From Paenibacillus albiflavus (GTDB taxonomy: Bacteria > Bacillota > Bacilli > Paenibacillales > NBRC-103111), in the NCBI RefSeq assembly GCF_004344915.1, contig NZ_SKFG01000004.1:124001-188000 (forward strand): DNA of 64,000 bases, read 5' to 3'. The position numbers and the translations under genes are program-made. The notes under the pieces are model-generated. The model searched no databases. It saw only the letters and a program-made list of their open reading frames with translations, and was not told the origin of the DNA. This document shows positions 34,520-44,693 of the stretch, one piece after another; the stretch's first letter is position 1; each line of letters starts with the position of its first letter.

Positions 34520-35770
34520 ATGAGTACACAAACAGCACCTAGCTTATCGGTGTTTTTTCGCAATCGATTCGTTCAGGCTATATTAGTTTCAACTTTTTTT
34601 CTACAGATCGGAATTTGGGTAAGGAATTATTCTATTCTACTATATGTAATGGAAATGACGGGCGGGAACGCCAAAGCAGTTTCTTTGATTTCGGTAGCTG
34701 AGTATGCGCCAATCTTCATTTTCTCTTTCATTGGAGGCGCGTTCGCAGATAGATGGATGCCTAAGCGGACCATGATCTGGTGTGACATTTTGAGTGCGGT
34801 ATCGATTTTTGGCGTATTAATCGCTATGTCTATCGGCTCGTGGCAGGTTGTTTTCTTCACGACGCTAGTGTCATCCATTCTGTCTCAATTCTCACAGCCT
34901 TCAGGAATGAAGCTGTTCAAGCTGCATGTACCTGAAGCCTTAGTTCAAATGGGGATGTCACTCTATCAAACAATGTTTGCTATCTTCCTCATTCTTGGTC
35001 CTGTTCTTGGTGCCTTCGTGTTTCAACGTTTTGGAATTATGGTAGCAATTGGAGTTATGGGCGTTGCATTCCTTCTATCAGCAGCAACTCTTACTTTCAT
35101 CCCGAAGGATCGCAGAGAAGATACGGTGAAGAAAGAAACTCATATTTGGAGTGAAATGAAAGATGGGTTTAAATATGTGTGGAATAGCAAGATTCTTACG
35201 AAGCTAGGCGGCGCTTTTGTCGCTGCTGGACTTGCGCTTGGGATTATTAATCCACTTGGTATATTTATCGTAACAGAACGCTTGGGACATCCGAAGGAAG
35301 ATCTTCAGTGGTTTATGATGACAGGCGGTATTGCTATGATCATAGGCGGTATTCTGGCGATGAGCTTCTCCAAGAAGGTTGCGCCGCAGAAGCTGCTGGC
35401 GTTCGGTATGTTTGTGGATGCGTTTATGTTTGTTGTAATGGGATATTCTGAAATATTCTGGTTGTCGCTGATTGCACAGTTTATAAGCTCTCTTGTACTT
35501 CCATGTATTCAAATCGGGATTAATACAATGATCTTGCAAAACACGGCGGAATCCCATTTAGGTCGCGTGAATGGAATCTTGAATCCACTTTTCATGGGCT
35601 CCATGGTCATTATGATGACGATGTCAGGCTGGCTTAAGGATTTATTCACACTCGTTCCGCTTTATTTCGCTTCGTCCGTCCTTTTCTTAATCGGTGTAAT
35701 TGTGATTGCGCCGCTCTTTAAGCTTAAACCTGCAGCGCAGATCAATCAGCCTGCAGAACAACAAGCATAA
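34520..35770 (+). CDS. MFS transporter of the MFS_3/macrolide-efflux-like group
   Basis: 416-residue, 12-helix transporter. The start FFRNRFVQAILVSTFFLQIG, the loop GGAFADRWMPKRTMIWCDIL, and the Pro-containing FSQPSGMKLFKL after TM4 resemble the MFS_3 group that includes MefA-type macrolide exporters and enterobactin-exporter-like proteins. Substrate cannot be deduced. ATG follows CGGAGGGAG. Ends with a terminator at 35779. Confidence 0.85.
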   Translation: MSTQTAPSLSVFFRNRFVQAILVSTFFLQIGIWVRNYSILLYVMEMTGGNAKAVSLISVAEYAPIFIFSFIGGAFADRWMPKRTMIWCDILSAVSIFGVLIAMSIGSWQVVFFTTLVSSILSQFSQPSGMKLFKLHVPEALVQMGMSLYQTMFAIFLILGPVLGAFVFQRFGIMVAIGVMGVAFLLSAATLTFIPKDRREDTVKKETHIWSEMKDGFKYVWNSKILTKLGGAFVAAGLALGIINPLGIFIVTERLGHPKEDLQWFMMTGGIAMIIGGILAMSFSKKVAPQKLLAFGMFVDAFMFVVMGYSEIFWLSLIAQFISSLVLPCIQIGINTMILQNTAESHLGRVNGILNPLFMGSMVIMMTMSGWLKDLFTLVPLYFASSVLFLIGVIVIAPLFKLKPAAQINQPAEQQA

Positions 35771-35778
35771 TACTACAC

Positions 35779-35828
35779 AATAAAGCCTTTACTTAGAATC
35801 GCTAAGATTCCGACTGAAGGCTTTATTT
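35779..35828 (+). terminator. Rho-independent terminator
   Basis: AATAAAGCCTT / AAGGCTTTATT stem plus an inner CTTAG/CTAAG hairpin, followed by TTTG. Confidence 0.82.
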
Positions 35829-35987
35829 GTGTCTAAAATAGCATTCGCAACTTAATTAACATAATATTTTGAATTTATGATCTAGTCTGTTAGTTTGCCT
35901 GATGATAAACTTATGGCAAGGATCAAATGCTGTTTACACAAGATTTTTTGCAGGAATTGCTAATCCAATCGTACAGAGGTGAACAGA

Positions 35988-36929
35988 TTGAATCAAGTTA
36001 AATCTCGGGTTGCCTGCATAGGTGCAGTTAACTTAGATCGCAAAGCATCAGCGAAGCAGCCGCTTATTATTCATACTTCGAATCCAGTAAGCATGAGTCA
36101 ATCCTGTGGAGGCGTTGCACGTAATATCGGGGAGAATCTTGTACGACTTGGCTGTGAGGTGACGATGTTGTCCTGCATAGGGGACGATGGGGAAGGCCGA
36201 TATATTAAGGAGGAATCTATTGCATTAGGGATGCAAGTAGATTCGATTCGAACGCTAGAGCAAGCTCGAACGGGTACCTATACAGCGCTATTGGATACGA
36301 ATGGCGAGATGTTCGTTGCTATGGCACATATGGATATTAATGATCTGATGACGCCTGAAATGGTAGATGAGATGTGGCCAGCTGTCGCTACAGCGAATGC
36401 GGTGCTGCTAGATACGAATTTTCCAGAGGCTTGTATTGAGCATATTATTGCGCGTTGTCATTTAGAAGGGATTTCGCTATATATTGATCCTGTCTCCACG
36501 CCTAAGGCACGCAAGCTACCAGATTTTTTATTTGGTGTAGAGGTAATTATGCCAAACCGAGATGAAGCAGAGACGATGAGTGGCCTACGGATTGATACGA
36601 TTGCAGATTGTGAGGAAGCTTGCGCACGCATAAGAGCTCGCGGTGCACGGAATGTGATTATGACGCTAGGCGAGCAGGGCATCTATTGTTCTACACCTGA
36701 TCGTGATACGCATTTGCCTGCAATGCATGTAGACGTAGTTGATGTAACGGGTGCTGGTGACGCATTTGCCGCAGGCTTAATTTATGGTGTTCTTCAAGGT
36801 AAGTCATTAGTCGATGCTTGCCGTGTAGGAATCGCTGCTTCTGCATTGACTTTGCAAACCGTTTTTTCTGTAAGACCTGATCTTAGTATAAATCAATTAA
36901 ATAAACTTATAGAGGAGCCCGTACAATGA
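35988..36929 (+). CDS. psuK: Pseudouridine kinase (PfkB family)
   Basis: 313-residue ribokinase-type kinase. It has [11 protein letters not shown] at the start, [18 protein letters not shown], the [12 protein letters not shown] region, and the PfkB catalytic signature [17 protein letters not shown] (Asp base near residue 250). The next gene is psuG, overlapping by 4 bases, which identifies it as the kinase that makes pseudouridine 5'-phosphate. I use TTG 35988, with AGAGGTGA five bases upstream; GTG 35979 would lie inside that site. Confidence 0.92.
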   Translation: MNQVKSRVACIGAVNLDRKASAKQPLIIHTSNPVSMSQSCGGVARNIGENLVRLGCEVTMLSCIGDDGEGRYIKEESIALGMQVDSIRTLEQARTGTYTALLDTNGEMFVAMAHMDINDLMTPEMVDEMWPAVATANAVLLDTNFPEACIEHIIARCHLEGISLYIDPVSTPKARKLPDFLFGVEVIMPNRDEAETMSGLRIDTIADCEEACARIRARGARNVIMTLGEQGIYCSTPDRDTHLPAMHVDVVDVTGAGDAFAAGLIYGVLQGKSLVDACRVGIAASALTLQTVFSVRPDLSINQLNKLIEEPVQ

Positions 36930-37843
36930 ATTCCTACCTAACATTCACAGACGAAGTTAAGCATGCTTTAGCTAATCATCTACCTATTGTTGCACTTGAG
37001 ACTACGATTATTTCTCATGGTATGCCTTACCCGCAGAACGTTCAAATGGCGAAAGAAGTAGAGCAAATCATCCGCAATCAGGGTGCAGTGCCTGCTACGA
37101 TTGGTCTAATGGATGGTGCAATCAAGATTGGTCTGAATGAGCAAGAGCTAGAGCGGTTTGCAACAGACCCTTCCGTAGAGAAAGTAAGCCGTCGAGACTT
37201 TGCCTACTTATTGTCTACAGGACGTATCGGAGCAACAACAGTTGCAGGAACAATGATTGCAGCTCAGCTTGCGGGTATTCGTGTTTTTGCTACTGGTGGA
37301 ATTGGCGGCGTTCATCGTGATGGAGAGGTCACTTGGGATGTATCTGCCGATCTAACAGAGCTGGCACAAACGAATGTAGCGGTTGTCTGTGCAGGAGCTA
37401 AATCGATTCTAGATATCGGTCGTACACTTGAATATCTGGAGACACAAGGAGTTCCGGTGGTTGGGTACAAGACGAGTGAATTTCCGTCATTCTACTCGAG
37501 AGAAAGTGGATATGGCGTAGACTTCCGTATGGATGAGCCAACTAAAGTTGCCCATTTCTTACATACGAAGTGGGAGCTTGGGCTGCAAGGGGGGGTTCTA
37601 ATTGCGAACCCAGTGCCAGAAGCAGATGCGCTGCCATTCAAAGAAATTGAAGCTACCATTCTTCAAGCCATCGAGGAAGCGAAGGCCATGCACATCACAG
37701 GCAAGAAGGTAACACCATTCCTGCTTGCCAAAATTAAGGACTTAACTGAAGGACGCAGCCTACAAACGAATATCGCACTTGTGAAGCATAATGTGGAGGT
37801 TGCAGCGAAAGTAGCCGTTGCACTTCATCATCAGTATTCATAA
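36926..37843 (+). CDS. psuG: Pseudouridine-5'-phosphate glycosidase
   Basis: 305-residue PsuG, which splits pseudouridine 5'-phosphate into uracil and ribose 5-phosphate, completing pseudouridine salvage with PsuK. Diagnostic motifs: [49 protein letters not shown] (catalytic Lys replaced context not examined), [14 protein letters not shown] and [16 protein letters not shown]. Starts at ATGA overlapping the psuK stop, a clear two-gene operon. Bidirectional terminator follows. Confidence 0.95.
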   Translation: MNSYLTFTDEVKHALANHLPIVALETTIISHGMPYPQNVQMAKEVEQIIRNQGAVPATIGLMDGAIKIGLNEQELERFATDPSVEKVSRRDFAYLLSTGRIGATTVAGTMIAAQLAGIRVFATGGIGGVHRDGEVTWDVSADLTELAQTNVAVVCAGAKSILDIGRTLEYLETQGVPVVGYKTSEFPSFYSRESGYGVDFRMDEPTKVAHFLHTKWELGLQGGVLIANPVPEADALPFKEIEATILQAIEEAKAMHITGKKVTPFLLAKIKDLTEGRSLQTNIALVKHNVEVAAKVAVALHHQYS

Positions 37844-37858
37844 GTAAAGCAAAAAAGA

Positions 37859-37911
37859 AGCGCAGACACAGAAAGCCGAGATTGAACACGGACTTTCCTT
37901 ATGTCTGCGCT
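37859..37911. terminator. Bidirectional terminator
   Basis: AGCGCAGACA / TGTCTGCGCT with inner GAAAG/CTTTC. The minus-strand side has a TTCTTTTTT run serving the deacetylase gene. Confidence 0.85.
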
Positions 37912-37920
37912 GCTGCGATT

Positions 37921-39246
37921 TTATCCTTCTTTTATCATATCGGTCTTCGATAGGGAATAGAGCTCAGCTAAATGCTTGTGCGACATCCCGAGTGTCTTAG
38001 GCACTAACATGTCAGAACGAGTCTTCAATCGGTCGTTCCCATCTGGATGAAGAACGGACATCAAGATTTTGAGATAGATTTGGGTCATAGAAGCGAATAA
38101 TCCTTTAGGTAGATCCGTAACGGTAAAACCTAAGTGTTCGACACCACGATTAATCATGGTGATCCCGTATAAACCTTTGACATTCCGATATTTAGGATCG
38201 ACTTCTATTTTATGAAGAATACGAGGGAAAGTATGCTGAGCTTGTCTGACCATTTGAGTGGCCAATCGTGTGCTGTTCTTGCTCTCAAGACTCATGCGGA
38301 CTAACATTTTGTTATCAAAATGCAGTTCAGCAACGGTATCGCCCTTCACAAACATTTCGCCGTCTGATAGTGCAAGCGGCTTGGAACTGGTGTATTTGCG
38401 CAGCCTGACTTTAATAAAAGGATATTTCTCATTCACAACTCGAACACGGAATAACTTACAGAATAGCGCATCCCATGCAAACCACAGTTTGATGAGTAAC
38501 CTTTTGGACCATCTAAGCTTGTTGAAAGGATTGTTGTAGGTTCTGTCCATCAGGTGATCAATTCGCACACTGGTATAGCCACGTGACTTGAGGTTCTCAA
38601 TTGCTAATGCAAGACCATCTAGCATATTACGAGGCGCGCCTTCATCGGCACCTAGTGTATCACCGCTGTCGTGAAGCAGAATAATCGAACCTGGTTTAAT
38701 ATTCTTGATCAACCGGCGTTTGAGCTTTTCGACTCCGACCTTCTGGTTCCAATCACGCGGCATAACGGACCACAGAATGATACGATAATCTTTGCGCAGT
38801 GAGATGAAATCTCCTATATTAAGAATGCCCCAGGGTGGGCGATAATAAATGGGTCTTTCACCAATGATTTGTTCCACGATATCCGCAGTTCGTTCTACTT
38901 GCATTCGCTTGACTTTCCAAGGCGTCATAATCCAGTTTGACTTATGTGTATAATTGTGGATGCCAATTTGGTGTCCTTCATCATATATGCGGCGAATTAA
39001 TTCGGGATATTTTTCTGCCTTGCTGCCTAGAACGAAGAACGTTGCTTTCATATTGTTTTCTTTGAGCAGCTCCAGCAACTCGGGTGTATAACGTGGATCG
39101 GGGCCGTCATCGAATGTAAATGCGATTTGTTTACTTTTAACTCCCTTACTAAAAACACCATAACCGAAAATACGGGTGATAAAATAGGGAACGAGCATGT
39201 AAATTGTAACAAATGGAAAAATTAAGATATTAATTAAATTTTGCAT
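37921..39246 (-). CDS. NodB-type polysaccharide deacetylase with C-terminal YkoP-like region
   Basis: 441 residues. An N-terminal hydrophobic helix (INILIFPFVTIYMLVPYFIT) anchors the protein. The NodB domain (about 38-240) has TFDDGPDPRYTPEL (catalytic and metal Asp), the metal-binding HxxxH-like IGIHNYTHKS, RPPWG and ILLHDSG. The C-terminal 190 residues (LWFAWDALFCKLFRVRVV onward) look like a separate domain found alone as YkoP in some Bacilli, so this may be a fusion; that match is from memory. Probable substrate is a wall or lipid-linked polysaccharide. Divergent from glnS. Confidence 0.82.
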   Translation of the reverse strand: MQNLINILIFPFVTIYMLVPYFITRIFGYGVFSKGVKSKQIAFTFDDGPDPRYTPELLELLKENNMKATFFVLGSKAEKYPELIRRIYDEGHQIGIHNYTHKSNWIMTPWKVKRMQVERTADIVEQIIGERPIYYRPPWGILNIGDFISLRKDYRIILWSVMPRDWNQKVGVEKLKRRLIKNIKPGSIILLHDSGDTLGADEGAPRNMLDGLALAIENLKSRGYTSVRIDHLMDRTYNNPFNKLRWSKRLLIKLWFAWDALFCKLFRVRVVNEKYPFIKVRLRKYTSSKPLALSDGEMFVKGDTVAELHFDNKMLVRMSLESKNSTRLATQMVRQAQHTFPRILHKIEVDPKYRNVKGLYGITMINRGVEHLGFTVTDLPKGLFASMTQIYLKILMSVLHPDGNDRLKTRSDMLVPKTLGMSHKHLAELYSLSKTDMIKEG

Positions 39247-39433
39247 GTGACAGATTGACTCTCCCTTCAGGAATCATTCTAATTGTAACATTTGTAAGAC
39301 ACACTTGGAATAACAAAAAGGTAGTTTCCTAATGTTGATCTATTTTCACGAAATAGGTATGATTGGAATACAGTCAATAAGAAACGGATACAATGCCCTC
39401 GAAGGGTTGGACGTTTTTTTCGAAAGGTTGAGG

Positions 39434-41086
39434 ATGATGGAAAGTAAACCGAGCACTTCAAATTTTATAAAAAATATTATTACCGAAGATCTGCGCAATG
39501 GAACGGTTAAAGAAATTGTAACGCGTTTCCCGCCAGAGCCTAACGGTTATTTGCATATTGGACATGCCAAAGCAATCTGCTTGAATTTTGAGCTTGGTGA
39601 TGAGTTCAAGGGCCGTACCAATCTTCGTTTTGATGATACGAATCCTACGAAGGAAGATGTGGAGTACGTAGAGTCAATTAAAGAGGACGTAAAGTGGTTA
39701 GGATTTGAATGGGATGATCTATTCTTCGCATCAGACTATTTTGACGAAATGTACGAACGCGCCCTGTTGTTAATTCGCAAGGGTAAAGCTTATGTGTGTG
39801 ATTTAAGCGCAGAACAAATGCGTGAAACACGCGGTACATTAACGGAACCAGGGAAGAACAGCCCTTATCGGGATCGTACGGTAGAGGAGAATCTTGATTT
39901 ATTCGATCGTATGCGGAAGGGTGAATTCCCGGATGGTGCGAAGGTGCTGCGCGCAAAGATCGATATGTCTTCACCGAATATGAACTTGCGTGACCCTGCA
40001 TTGTACCGTATTTCACATGCTGAGCATCATAACACAGGCAACAAGTGGTGCATTTATCCGATGTACGACTTTGCGCATCCACTTGAAGATGCTATCGAGG
40101 GTGTAAGCCATTCCTTATGTTCCCTTGAATTCGAAGACCATCGTCCGTTATATGATTGGGTGGTTGAGGAATGCGAGATGGAATCCCGTCCGCATCAATA
40201 CGAATTCGCTCGTCTGAACATTACCAATACCGTGATGAGCAAAAGAAAGCTAAAACAGCTCGTAGATGAAGGATTTGTTGATGGCTGGGATGATCCGCGG
40301 ATGCCAACTATTTCGGGCTTGCGCCGTAAAGGTTATACGCCGAATGCGATTCGTAACTTCTGCCGTGAGATTGGCGTTGCGCGCAGCAATAGCTTGGTTG
40401 ATGAGAAGATGCTGGAGCATTTTATCCGTGAAGATCTAAAGCTGACGGTTCCTCGGACAATGGGTGTTATACGTCCGCTTAAAGTCGTGATTACGAATTA
40501 TCCAGAAGGGCAAGTCGAGATGCTGGATGCGGAAGTGAATCCTGAGAATCCAGAAATGGGCATACGTCAAATTCCATTCTCACGGGAAATTTATATTGAG
40601 CAGGATGACTTCATGGAAGATCCGCCAAGCAAATACTTCCGTTTATTCCCTGGCAATGAAGTGCGCTTGAAGAACGCCTATTTCGTTAAGTGTGAAAATG
40701 TTGTTAAGGATGCAGACGGTAATGTAGTGGAGATTCATTGTACCTATGATCCAGAAACGAAGAGCGGCAGCGGCTTTACAGGTCGTAAGGTCAAAGGAAC
40801 GATTCACTGGGTTGAAGCGACTCAAGCGGTACCAACAGAGTTCCGTTTGTATGAGCCGTTAATCTTGGATGAGAATGCAGATGGCGACTTCCTGGAGAAT
40901 GTGAATCCGAATTCACTTGAAATTTTGAACGGATTTGTGGAGCCGAATTTGAAGGATGTTGCGGCAAACGATAAGTTCCAATTCTTCCGTCATGGTTACT
41001 TTAATGTGGATTCCAAGCTAACAAGCGCGGAGCGTATCGTATTTAACCAAACCGTATCCTTGAAGAGTTCATTTGTTGTTAAATAA
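39434..41086 (+). CDS. glnS: Glutaminyl-tRNA synthetase
   Basis: About 550-residue class I aminoacyl-tRNA synthetase charging tRNA-Gln directly. HIGH motif at about residues 41-44 within [17 protein letters not shown], the GlnRS-specific [21 protein letters not shown], and the VMSKRK (KMSKS-like) loop are intact; the C-terminal anticodon-binding barrels are present. Most Bacilli lack GlnRS and use GluRS plus GatCAB, so this is a trait of some Paenibacillaceae and probably acquired. ATG 39434 or 39437 follows AAAGG; a longer frame to 39332 has no ribosome-binding site. No T-box leader was found. Confidence 0.93.
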   Translation: MMESKPSTSNFIKNIITEDLRNGTVKEIVTRFPPEPNGYLHIGHAKAICLNFELGDEFKGRTNLRFDDTNPTKEDVEYVESIKEDVKWLGFEWDDLFFASDYFDEMYERALLLIRKGKAYVCDLSAEQMRETRGTLTEPGKNSPYRDRTVEENLDLFDRMRKGEFPDGAKVLRAKIDMSSPNMNLRDPALYRISHAEHHNTGNKWCIYPMYDFAHPLEDAIEGVSHSLCSLEFEDHRPLYDWVVEECEMESRPHQYEFARLNITNTVMSKRKLKQLVDEGFVDGWDDPRMPTISGLRRKGYTPNAIRNFCREIGVARSNSLVDEKMLEHFIREDLKLTVPRTMGVIRPLKVVITNYPEGQVEMLDAEVNPENPEMGIRQIPFSREIYIEQDDFMEDPPSKYFRLFPGNEVRLKNAYFVKCENVVKDADGNVVEIHCTYDPETKSGSGFTGRKVKGTIHWVEATQAVPTEFRLYEPLILDENADGDFLENVNPNSLEILNGFVEPNLKDVAANDKFQFFRHGYFNVDSKLTSAERIVFNQTVSLKSSFVVK

Positions 41087-41108
41087 TTAGATAGATCAAA
41101 TTTACGAC

Positions 41109-41152
41109 CGTCCGATATCGATTAACGCTGACTATTAAATGAAGATCGGACG
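41109..41152 (+). other. Intercistronic hairpin after glnS
   Basis: Perfect 8-bp arms CGTCCGAT / ATCGGACG with a 28-nt loop, between glnS and the DsrE gene. There is no T run. Confidence 0.5.
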
Positions 41153-41171
41153 CTCATGAGGAGAGAACATC

Positions 41172-41516
41172 ATGGGATTCGAGAAAAAAGTCATTTTAGT
41201 TGCATCCGATACATTTGGCAAAGGTGATCAACAGCTTGGTGAAACGGTGCTGGAAACCTTCTTCACGATTCTTAAGCAGCAGGAAACATTGCCGCATGCC
41301 GTGTTCTGCATGAACAGCGGCGTCAAAGCATTGACGAATGCATCGCTAGTTTCACTGCATCTAGGCGAATTGGAGCAGAAGGGCGTCGAGGTGCTGGCTT
41401 GCCGCACCTGTGTAGATCACTATGGCGTCGAATCCGATCTAGCCGCAGGCAAGATCAAAGGTATGAATGATTTCATTCAATTGGCATCTGAATACGAGGT
41501 AATAACTGTTTCGTAG
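41172..41516 (+). CDS. DsrE-like sulfurtransferase-family protein (YedF C-terminal type)
   Basis: 114-residue single-domain protein. KKVILVASDTFGKGDQQLGETVLETFF and the CRTCVDHYG motif (conserved Cys residues near 78-81) match the DsrE-like domain of YedF proteins, here without the N-terminal TusA/SirA domain. Such proteins are linked to sulfur or selenium transfer, without a settled reaction. ATG follows GAGGAGAG. It ends with a strong terminator, after which the second repeat array begins. Confidence 0.82.
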   Translation: MGFEKKVILVASDTFGKGDQQLGETVLETFFTILKQQETLPHAVFCMNSGVKALTNASLVSLHLGELEQKGVEVLACRTCVDHYGVESDLAAGKIKGMNDFIQLASEYEVITVS

Positions 41517-41539
41517 ATTGAATGAGATTGCTATATGGA

Positions 41540-41576
41540 AGCACCCCTAACGGTTAGCCGATTAGGGGTGCTTTTG
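41540..41576 (+). terminator. Rho-independent terminator
   Basis: Perfect 11-bp stem AGCACCCCTAA / TTAGGGGTGCT followed by TTT. Confidence 0.92.
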
Positions 41577-41639
41577 CGTTGATAGCGATGCTGCTGGGCG
41601 GCGATGCGAACGCTGTCCAGCCGTGTTACCGAGCGAAAG

Positions 41640-42118
41640 TTTCAAACGCCTACCAAACCGCCAACCATGGCACCGAGCGCGATGCGGCAAGTTTGGGTAC
41701 TTTTTCGGTAATTAGTTTCCGATGTTAGGAAATTTGTTACCGATCGCCCGTTGCGAGCACCGACCAACCATGCTACCGAGCGCGATGCGGCAAGTTTGGG
41801 TACTTTTTTCGGTAATTAGTTTCCGATGTTAGGAAATTTGTTACCGATCGCCCGTTGCAAGCACCGACCAACCATGCTACCGAGCGCGATGCGGCAACTT
41901 GGGGTACTTTTTCGGTAAATAGTTTCCGATGTTAGGAAATTTGTTACCGTTCGCCCGTTGCGAGAGCCCACCAACCATGCTGTTGAGCGCGATGCGGCAA
42001 CTTTGGGTGCTTTTTCGGTAAATAGTTTCCGATGTTAGGAAATTTGTTACCGTTCGCCCGCTGAAGAGAGCCTACCAACCATGCTACCGAGCGCAAATGC
42101 ATCAAAATGGTGCTTTTT
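41640..42118 (-). repeat. Tandem array of the same 103-bp repeat (array 2, inverted)
   Basis: Four hairpin-bearing units with CGGTA starts at 41706, 41810, 41913 and 42016 (periods 104, 103, 103), plus partial units at both ends. Read on the minus strand, each unit begins CCCAAACTTGCCGCATCGCG, continues CTCGGTAGC, and ends CGGAAACTAATTACCGAAAA, matching array 1 at both ends of the unit while the central 25 bases differ. It lies between convergent genes (DsrE and a GNAT). A degenerate unit (TTACCGAGCGAAAG) precedes it. Confidence 0.93.
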
Positions 42119-42153
42119 CGCATTCTGTCAGCAATACAGCAACTTGTTTCCAA

Positions 42154-42190
42154 CAAAAAACACACCCATGTCGTTCATTGACAGGGTGTG
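42154..42190 (-). terminator. Terminator of the GNAT gene
   Basis: Minus strand: CACACCC / GGGTGTG stem followed by TTTTTTG. Confidence 0.85.
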
Positions 42191-42212
42191 CTTCAAGCGT
42201 GCATAAGGTCAT

Positions 42213-42737
42213 TTATTTTACAGGTTGCTCGATCGCATACAGGTAAGTCATAATCCCTCGGTTGCGTTCATTTCGGAATTCTTTGACCAGCTGCATCCCG
42301 AGTTTTTCTGCAACTCGTTTCGATATAAGATGCTCTGTAGGCATGTTTGCGCAGAGACGATGTAAACCTAGCTCTTCAAAAGCATACTTCATACAAGCCT
42401 CTGCAGCTTCTGTAGCATAGCCTTCGTTCCAAAAAAGCTTATGAATGATATAGCCCAGATCATATTCGATCTGACCGTCCAGCTCGATGCAATTGATTCC
42501 GCAATCGCCAATAATCATCCGTGTTTCTTTGGATACGATAGCCCATCTTCCGAAGCCTTGCTCTTCATAATTGTAGAGATTGTCTTCAATCCAGTCTCCA
42601 GCCTGTTCAAGTGTAAATGGTGCAGGCCAGAAGGACATGGTCATGGGATCAGAAAGAATCATATGAAGCTGTACGAGATCTTCAGGTACATACTCACGGA
42701 TTATTAATCTTTCGGTTTCGATGATTGGAATTGCCAT
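42213..42737 (-). CDS. GNAT family acetyltransferase (RimJ/RimL type)
   Basis: 174-residue acetyltransferase. IPIIETERLIIREYVPEDL opens the fold, IGDCGINCIELDGQIEYDLGYII is the central sheet, and KLFWNEGYATEAAEACM is the acetyl-CoA loop. The RimJ/RimL subgroup acetylates protein N-termini or small molecules; this target is unknown. GGAGG lies only three bases before ATG 42737, and a GTG overlaps at 42740, so the start is slightly uncertain. It is 18 bases downstream of trpB and may share its transcript. Confidence 0.82.
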   Translation of the reverse strand: MAIPIIETERLIIREYVPEDLVQLHMILSDPMTMSFWPAPFTLEQAGDWIEDNLYNYEEQGFGRWAIVSKETRMIIGDCGINCIELDGQIEYDLGYIIHKLFWNEGYATEAAEACMKYAFEELGLHRLCANMPTEHLISKRVAEKLGMQLVKEFRNERNRGIMTYLYAIEQPVK

Positions 42738-42755
42738 CACCCTCCCTACAAGTTA

Positions 42756-43916
42756 CTACTTACTTGTCATCTGGAATACTTGCTCGACATCTTTATCACC
42801 GCGACCTGAGAGGTTTACAATAATAATGCTGTCTTGTGGCATAGTCGGTGCAATCTTGATTGCATGACCTATGGCATGTGAGCTTTCTAAAGCCGGGATA
42901 ATCCCTTCTGTGCGTGAAAGCTCATGGAACGCTGCGAGCACTTCTTCGTTAGAGATCGTAACGTATTCTCCGCGCTCGCTTTCTTTTAAGTGGCTGTGTT
43001 CAGGACCAACGCCTGGATAATCAAGCCCTGCAGCGATGGAATAGGTTTTACGAGGTTCACCATTCTCATCAAGCAGCAGTAAGCATTTGAATCCATGCAG
43101 CACGCCTGGTACGCCTTCCTTCATTGTTGGGGCTAGCTCTGGCTCTACGCCAATCAAACGAACCGAAGGTTCGTCAATGTAGTGGGCAAATGCGCCGATC
43201 GCATTGCTGCCACCGCCTACGCAGGCGATTACCGCATCAGGCAAGCGTCCTTCTTTGTCAAGAATTTGACGCTTCGACTCCTCGCTAATAATCGATTGGA
43301 AATGCTTGACCATCGTTGGATATGGATGTGGGCCAACCGCAGAACCTAGAAGATAGAAGGTTGTTTTATAATTGGCAACTAAATCGTTCAGCGCCTCATC
43401 AACAGCATCTTTTAATCTAGCCTGCCCTTTGGTCACAGCTACAACCTTGGCTCCTAGCAGCTCCATGCGAAAAACATTAAGCGCTTGTCTGCGAGTATCT
43501 TCTGCACCCATATAAATAACGCATTCCATACCAAACATCGCACATGCAGTTGCAGTAGCAACGCCATGCTGTCCAGCGCCGGTTTCGGCAATGACACGTT
43601 TGGCTCCCATTCGCTTGGCAAGCAGGATTTGACCGATTGCATTATTGATTTTGTGTGCACCTGTGTGGTTCAAATCTTCTCTTTTGAGATAAATTTTGGC
43701 TCCACCCAGTTTGTTCGTAAGACGTTCTGCATACGTTAATGGATTTTCGCGACCTACGTACTCTTTCATATAATACCTAAGCTCATCTTGGAAATCAGGG
43801 TCATCCTTGTACTTCTCGAATTGTTGCTCCAAATGATCCATAACCTCTTGAAGTTCGGGTGGTATATAGCTCCCACCGAATTGACCGAAATAACCTTTTA
43901 CTTCTCCTATGCTCAT
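42756..43916 (-). CDS. trpB: Tryptophan synthase beta chain, standing alone
   Basis: 386-residue TrpB, which condenses indole and serine to tryptophan. PLP lysine K89 lies in [10 protein letters not shown], and the phosphate-binding loop GGGSNAIG and the GRGDKDV C-terminus are intact; length and motifs match the TrpB1 type that normally partners TrpA. No trpA or other trp gene is adjacent: a GNAT lies downstream and an SMR pair upstream. It starts at ATG 43916 ([15 protein letters not shown]) with GGAGG upstream; the frame extends to 43949 but without a site. Confidence 0.93.
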   Translation of the reverse strand: MSIGEVKGYFGQFGGSYIPPELQEVMDHLEQQFEKYKDDPDFQDELRYYMKEYVGRENPLTYAERLTNKLGGAKIYLKREDLNHTGAHKINNAIGQILLAKRMGAKRVIAETGAGQHGVATATACAMFGMECVIYMGAEDTRRQALNVFRMELLGAKVVAVTKGQARLKDAVDEALNDLVANYKTTFYLLGSAVGPHPYPTMVKHFQSIISEESKRQILDKEGRLPDAVIACVGGGSNAIGAFAHYIDEPSVRLIGVEPELAPTMKEGVPGVLHGFKCLLLLDENGEPRKTYSIAAGLDYPGVGPEHSHLKESERGEYVTISNEEVLAAFHELSRTEGIIPALESSHAIGHAIKIAPTMPQDSIIIVNLSGRGDKDVEQVFQMTSK

Positions 43917-44012
43917 CTCTGCTAACCTCCACTCTGAAATTATACTCATTCTACAAGAATAGAGGGGTATTGTACATCATCTATCAAAATGTTTTATAGA
44001 TCTTCTTGGCCG

Positions 44013-44330
44013 CTAAGTAGCTATTAGCTTAAGACCGACAGCAGAGACGAGAATCATGGCAATAAACAAGAAACGTTTCCAGTCTTTTGACTCTTTAAAA
44101 ATAAGCATGCCTAGCACAGCACTTCCCGCTGTTCCGATTCCTGTCCATATCGCGTAACCTGTACCCATCGAGACGGTCTGCAAAGCATATGATAAGAGCG
44201 AGAAGCTTGCGGCGAAGTTGACCACTAGGAATAGGTAAGCGAGTAGGTTCTTTTTGCGATTCACATTATTAATTGCGAGTACACCAAGGACTTCACAGCC
44301 CCCTGCCAAAACAATCGCGACCCAAGCCAT
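44013..44330 (-). CDS. SMR family efflux subunit (second gene of pair)
   Basis: 105-residue four-helix small multidrug resistance protein. The conserved glutamate in TM1 is present (AGGCEVLGVLAIN), with GTGYAIWTGIGTAGSAVLGML in TM3. It overlaps the preceding SMR gene (ATGA), as in paired SMR systems where two homologues form an antiparallel heterodimer. With the TetR gene upstream the order tetR-smr-smr resembles B. subtilis yvdTSR. Substrate may be a cationic compound or guanidinium; unproven. Confidence 0.88.
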   Translation of the reverse strand: MAWVAIVLAGGCEVLGVLAINNVNRKKNLLAYLFLVVNFAASFSLLSYALQTVSMGTGYAIWTGIGTAGSAVLGMLIFKESKDWKRFLFIAMILVSAVGLKLIAT

Positions 44331-44680
44331 TAAATATCAGCTCCTTTCTTGCTGTGTGATTCTTTATCTGTAACGAGCTTAAGACCCATTACGCCAGAGA
44401 GTAATAGGAGGATGAAAAATGCCTTGAGCCAACTAAAGGGTTCGCCAAAAATGAGAGTTTCAGCAATTACCGTACCGCCTGTACCAAGACCCGTAAATAC
44501 GGCATATACCGTACCAAGCGGGAGCTTCTTGGCAGCTCGGATAATCAAATCGAACGATACGACGATTGTGGCAATCGTAATTGCCCATTCCCACCAAACC
44601 GTAGCATGTTTAAGCCCCGAAACCCAAATGACCTCAAGCACTCCTCCTATAAATACATATAACCAATTGCGATTCATCAT
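44330..44680 (-). CDS. SMR family efflux subunit (first gene of pair)
   Basis: 116-residue four-helix SMR protein. GGVLEVIWVSGLKHA holds the essential TM1 Glu, and GTVYAVFTGLGTGGTVIAETLIF is the TM3 dimerisation segment. Longer hydrophilic C-terminus (TDKESHSKKGADI) than its partner. It begins 13 bases after the TetR gene stop and overlaps the second SMR by one base, so the three are one operon. Confidence 0.88.
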   Translation of the reverse strand: MMNRNWLYVFIGGVLEVIWVSGLKHATVWWEWAITIATIVVSFDLIIRAAKKLPLGTVYAVFTGLGTGGTVIAETLIFGEPFSWLKAFFILLLLSGVMGLKLVTDKESHSKKGADI

Positions 44681-44693
44681 ACTTCCCCCGATT

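Noticed and set aside
39247-39433. T-box leader before glnS
   Set aside because: No AGGGUGGNACCGCG-type antiterminator motif, specifier loop or terminator is visible in the divergent spacer.
39332-39433. N-terminal extension of GlnRS
   Set aside because: The open frame continues upstream, but it has no ribosome-binding site and no synthetase-like sequence; the start behind AAAGG at 39434 fits the family length.
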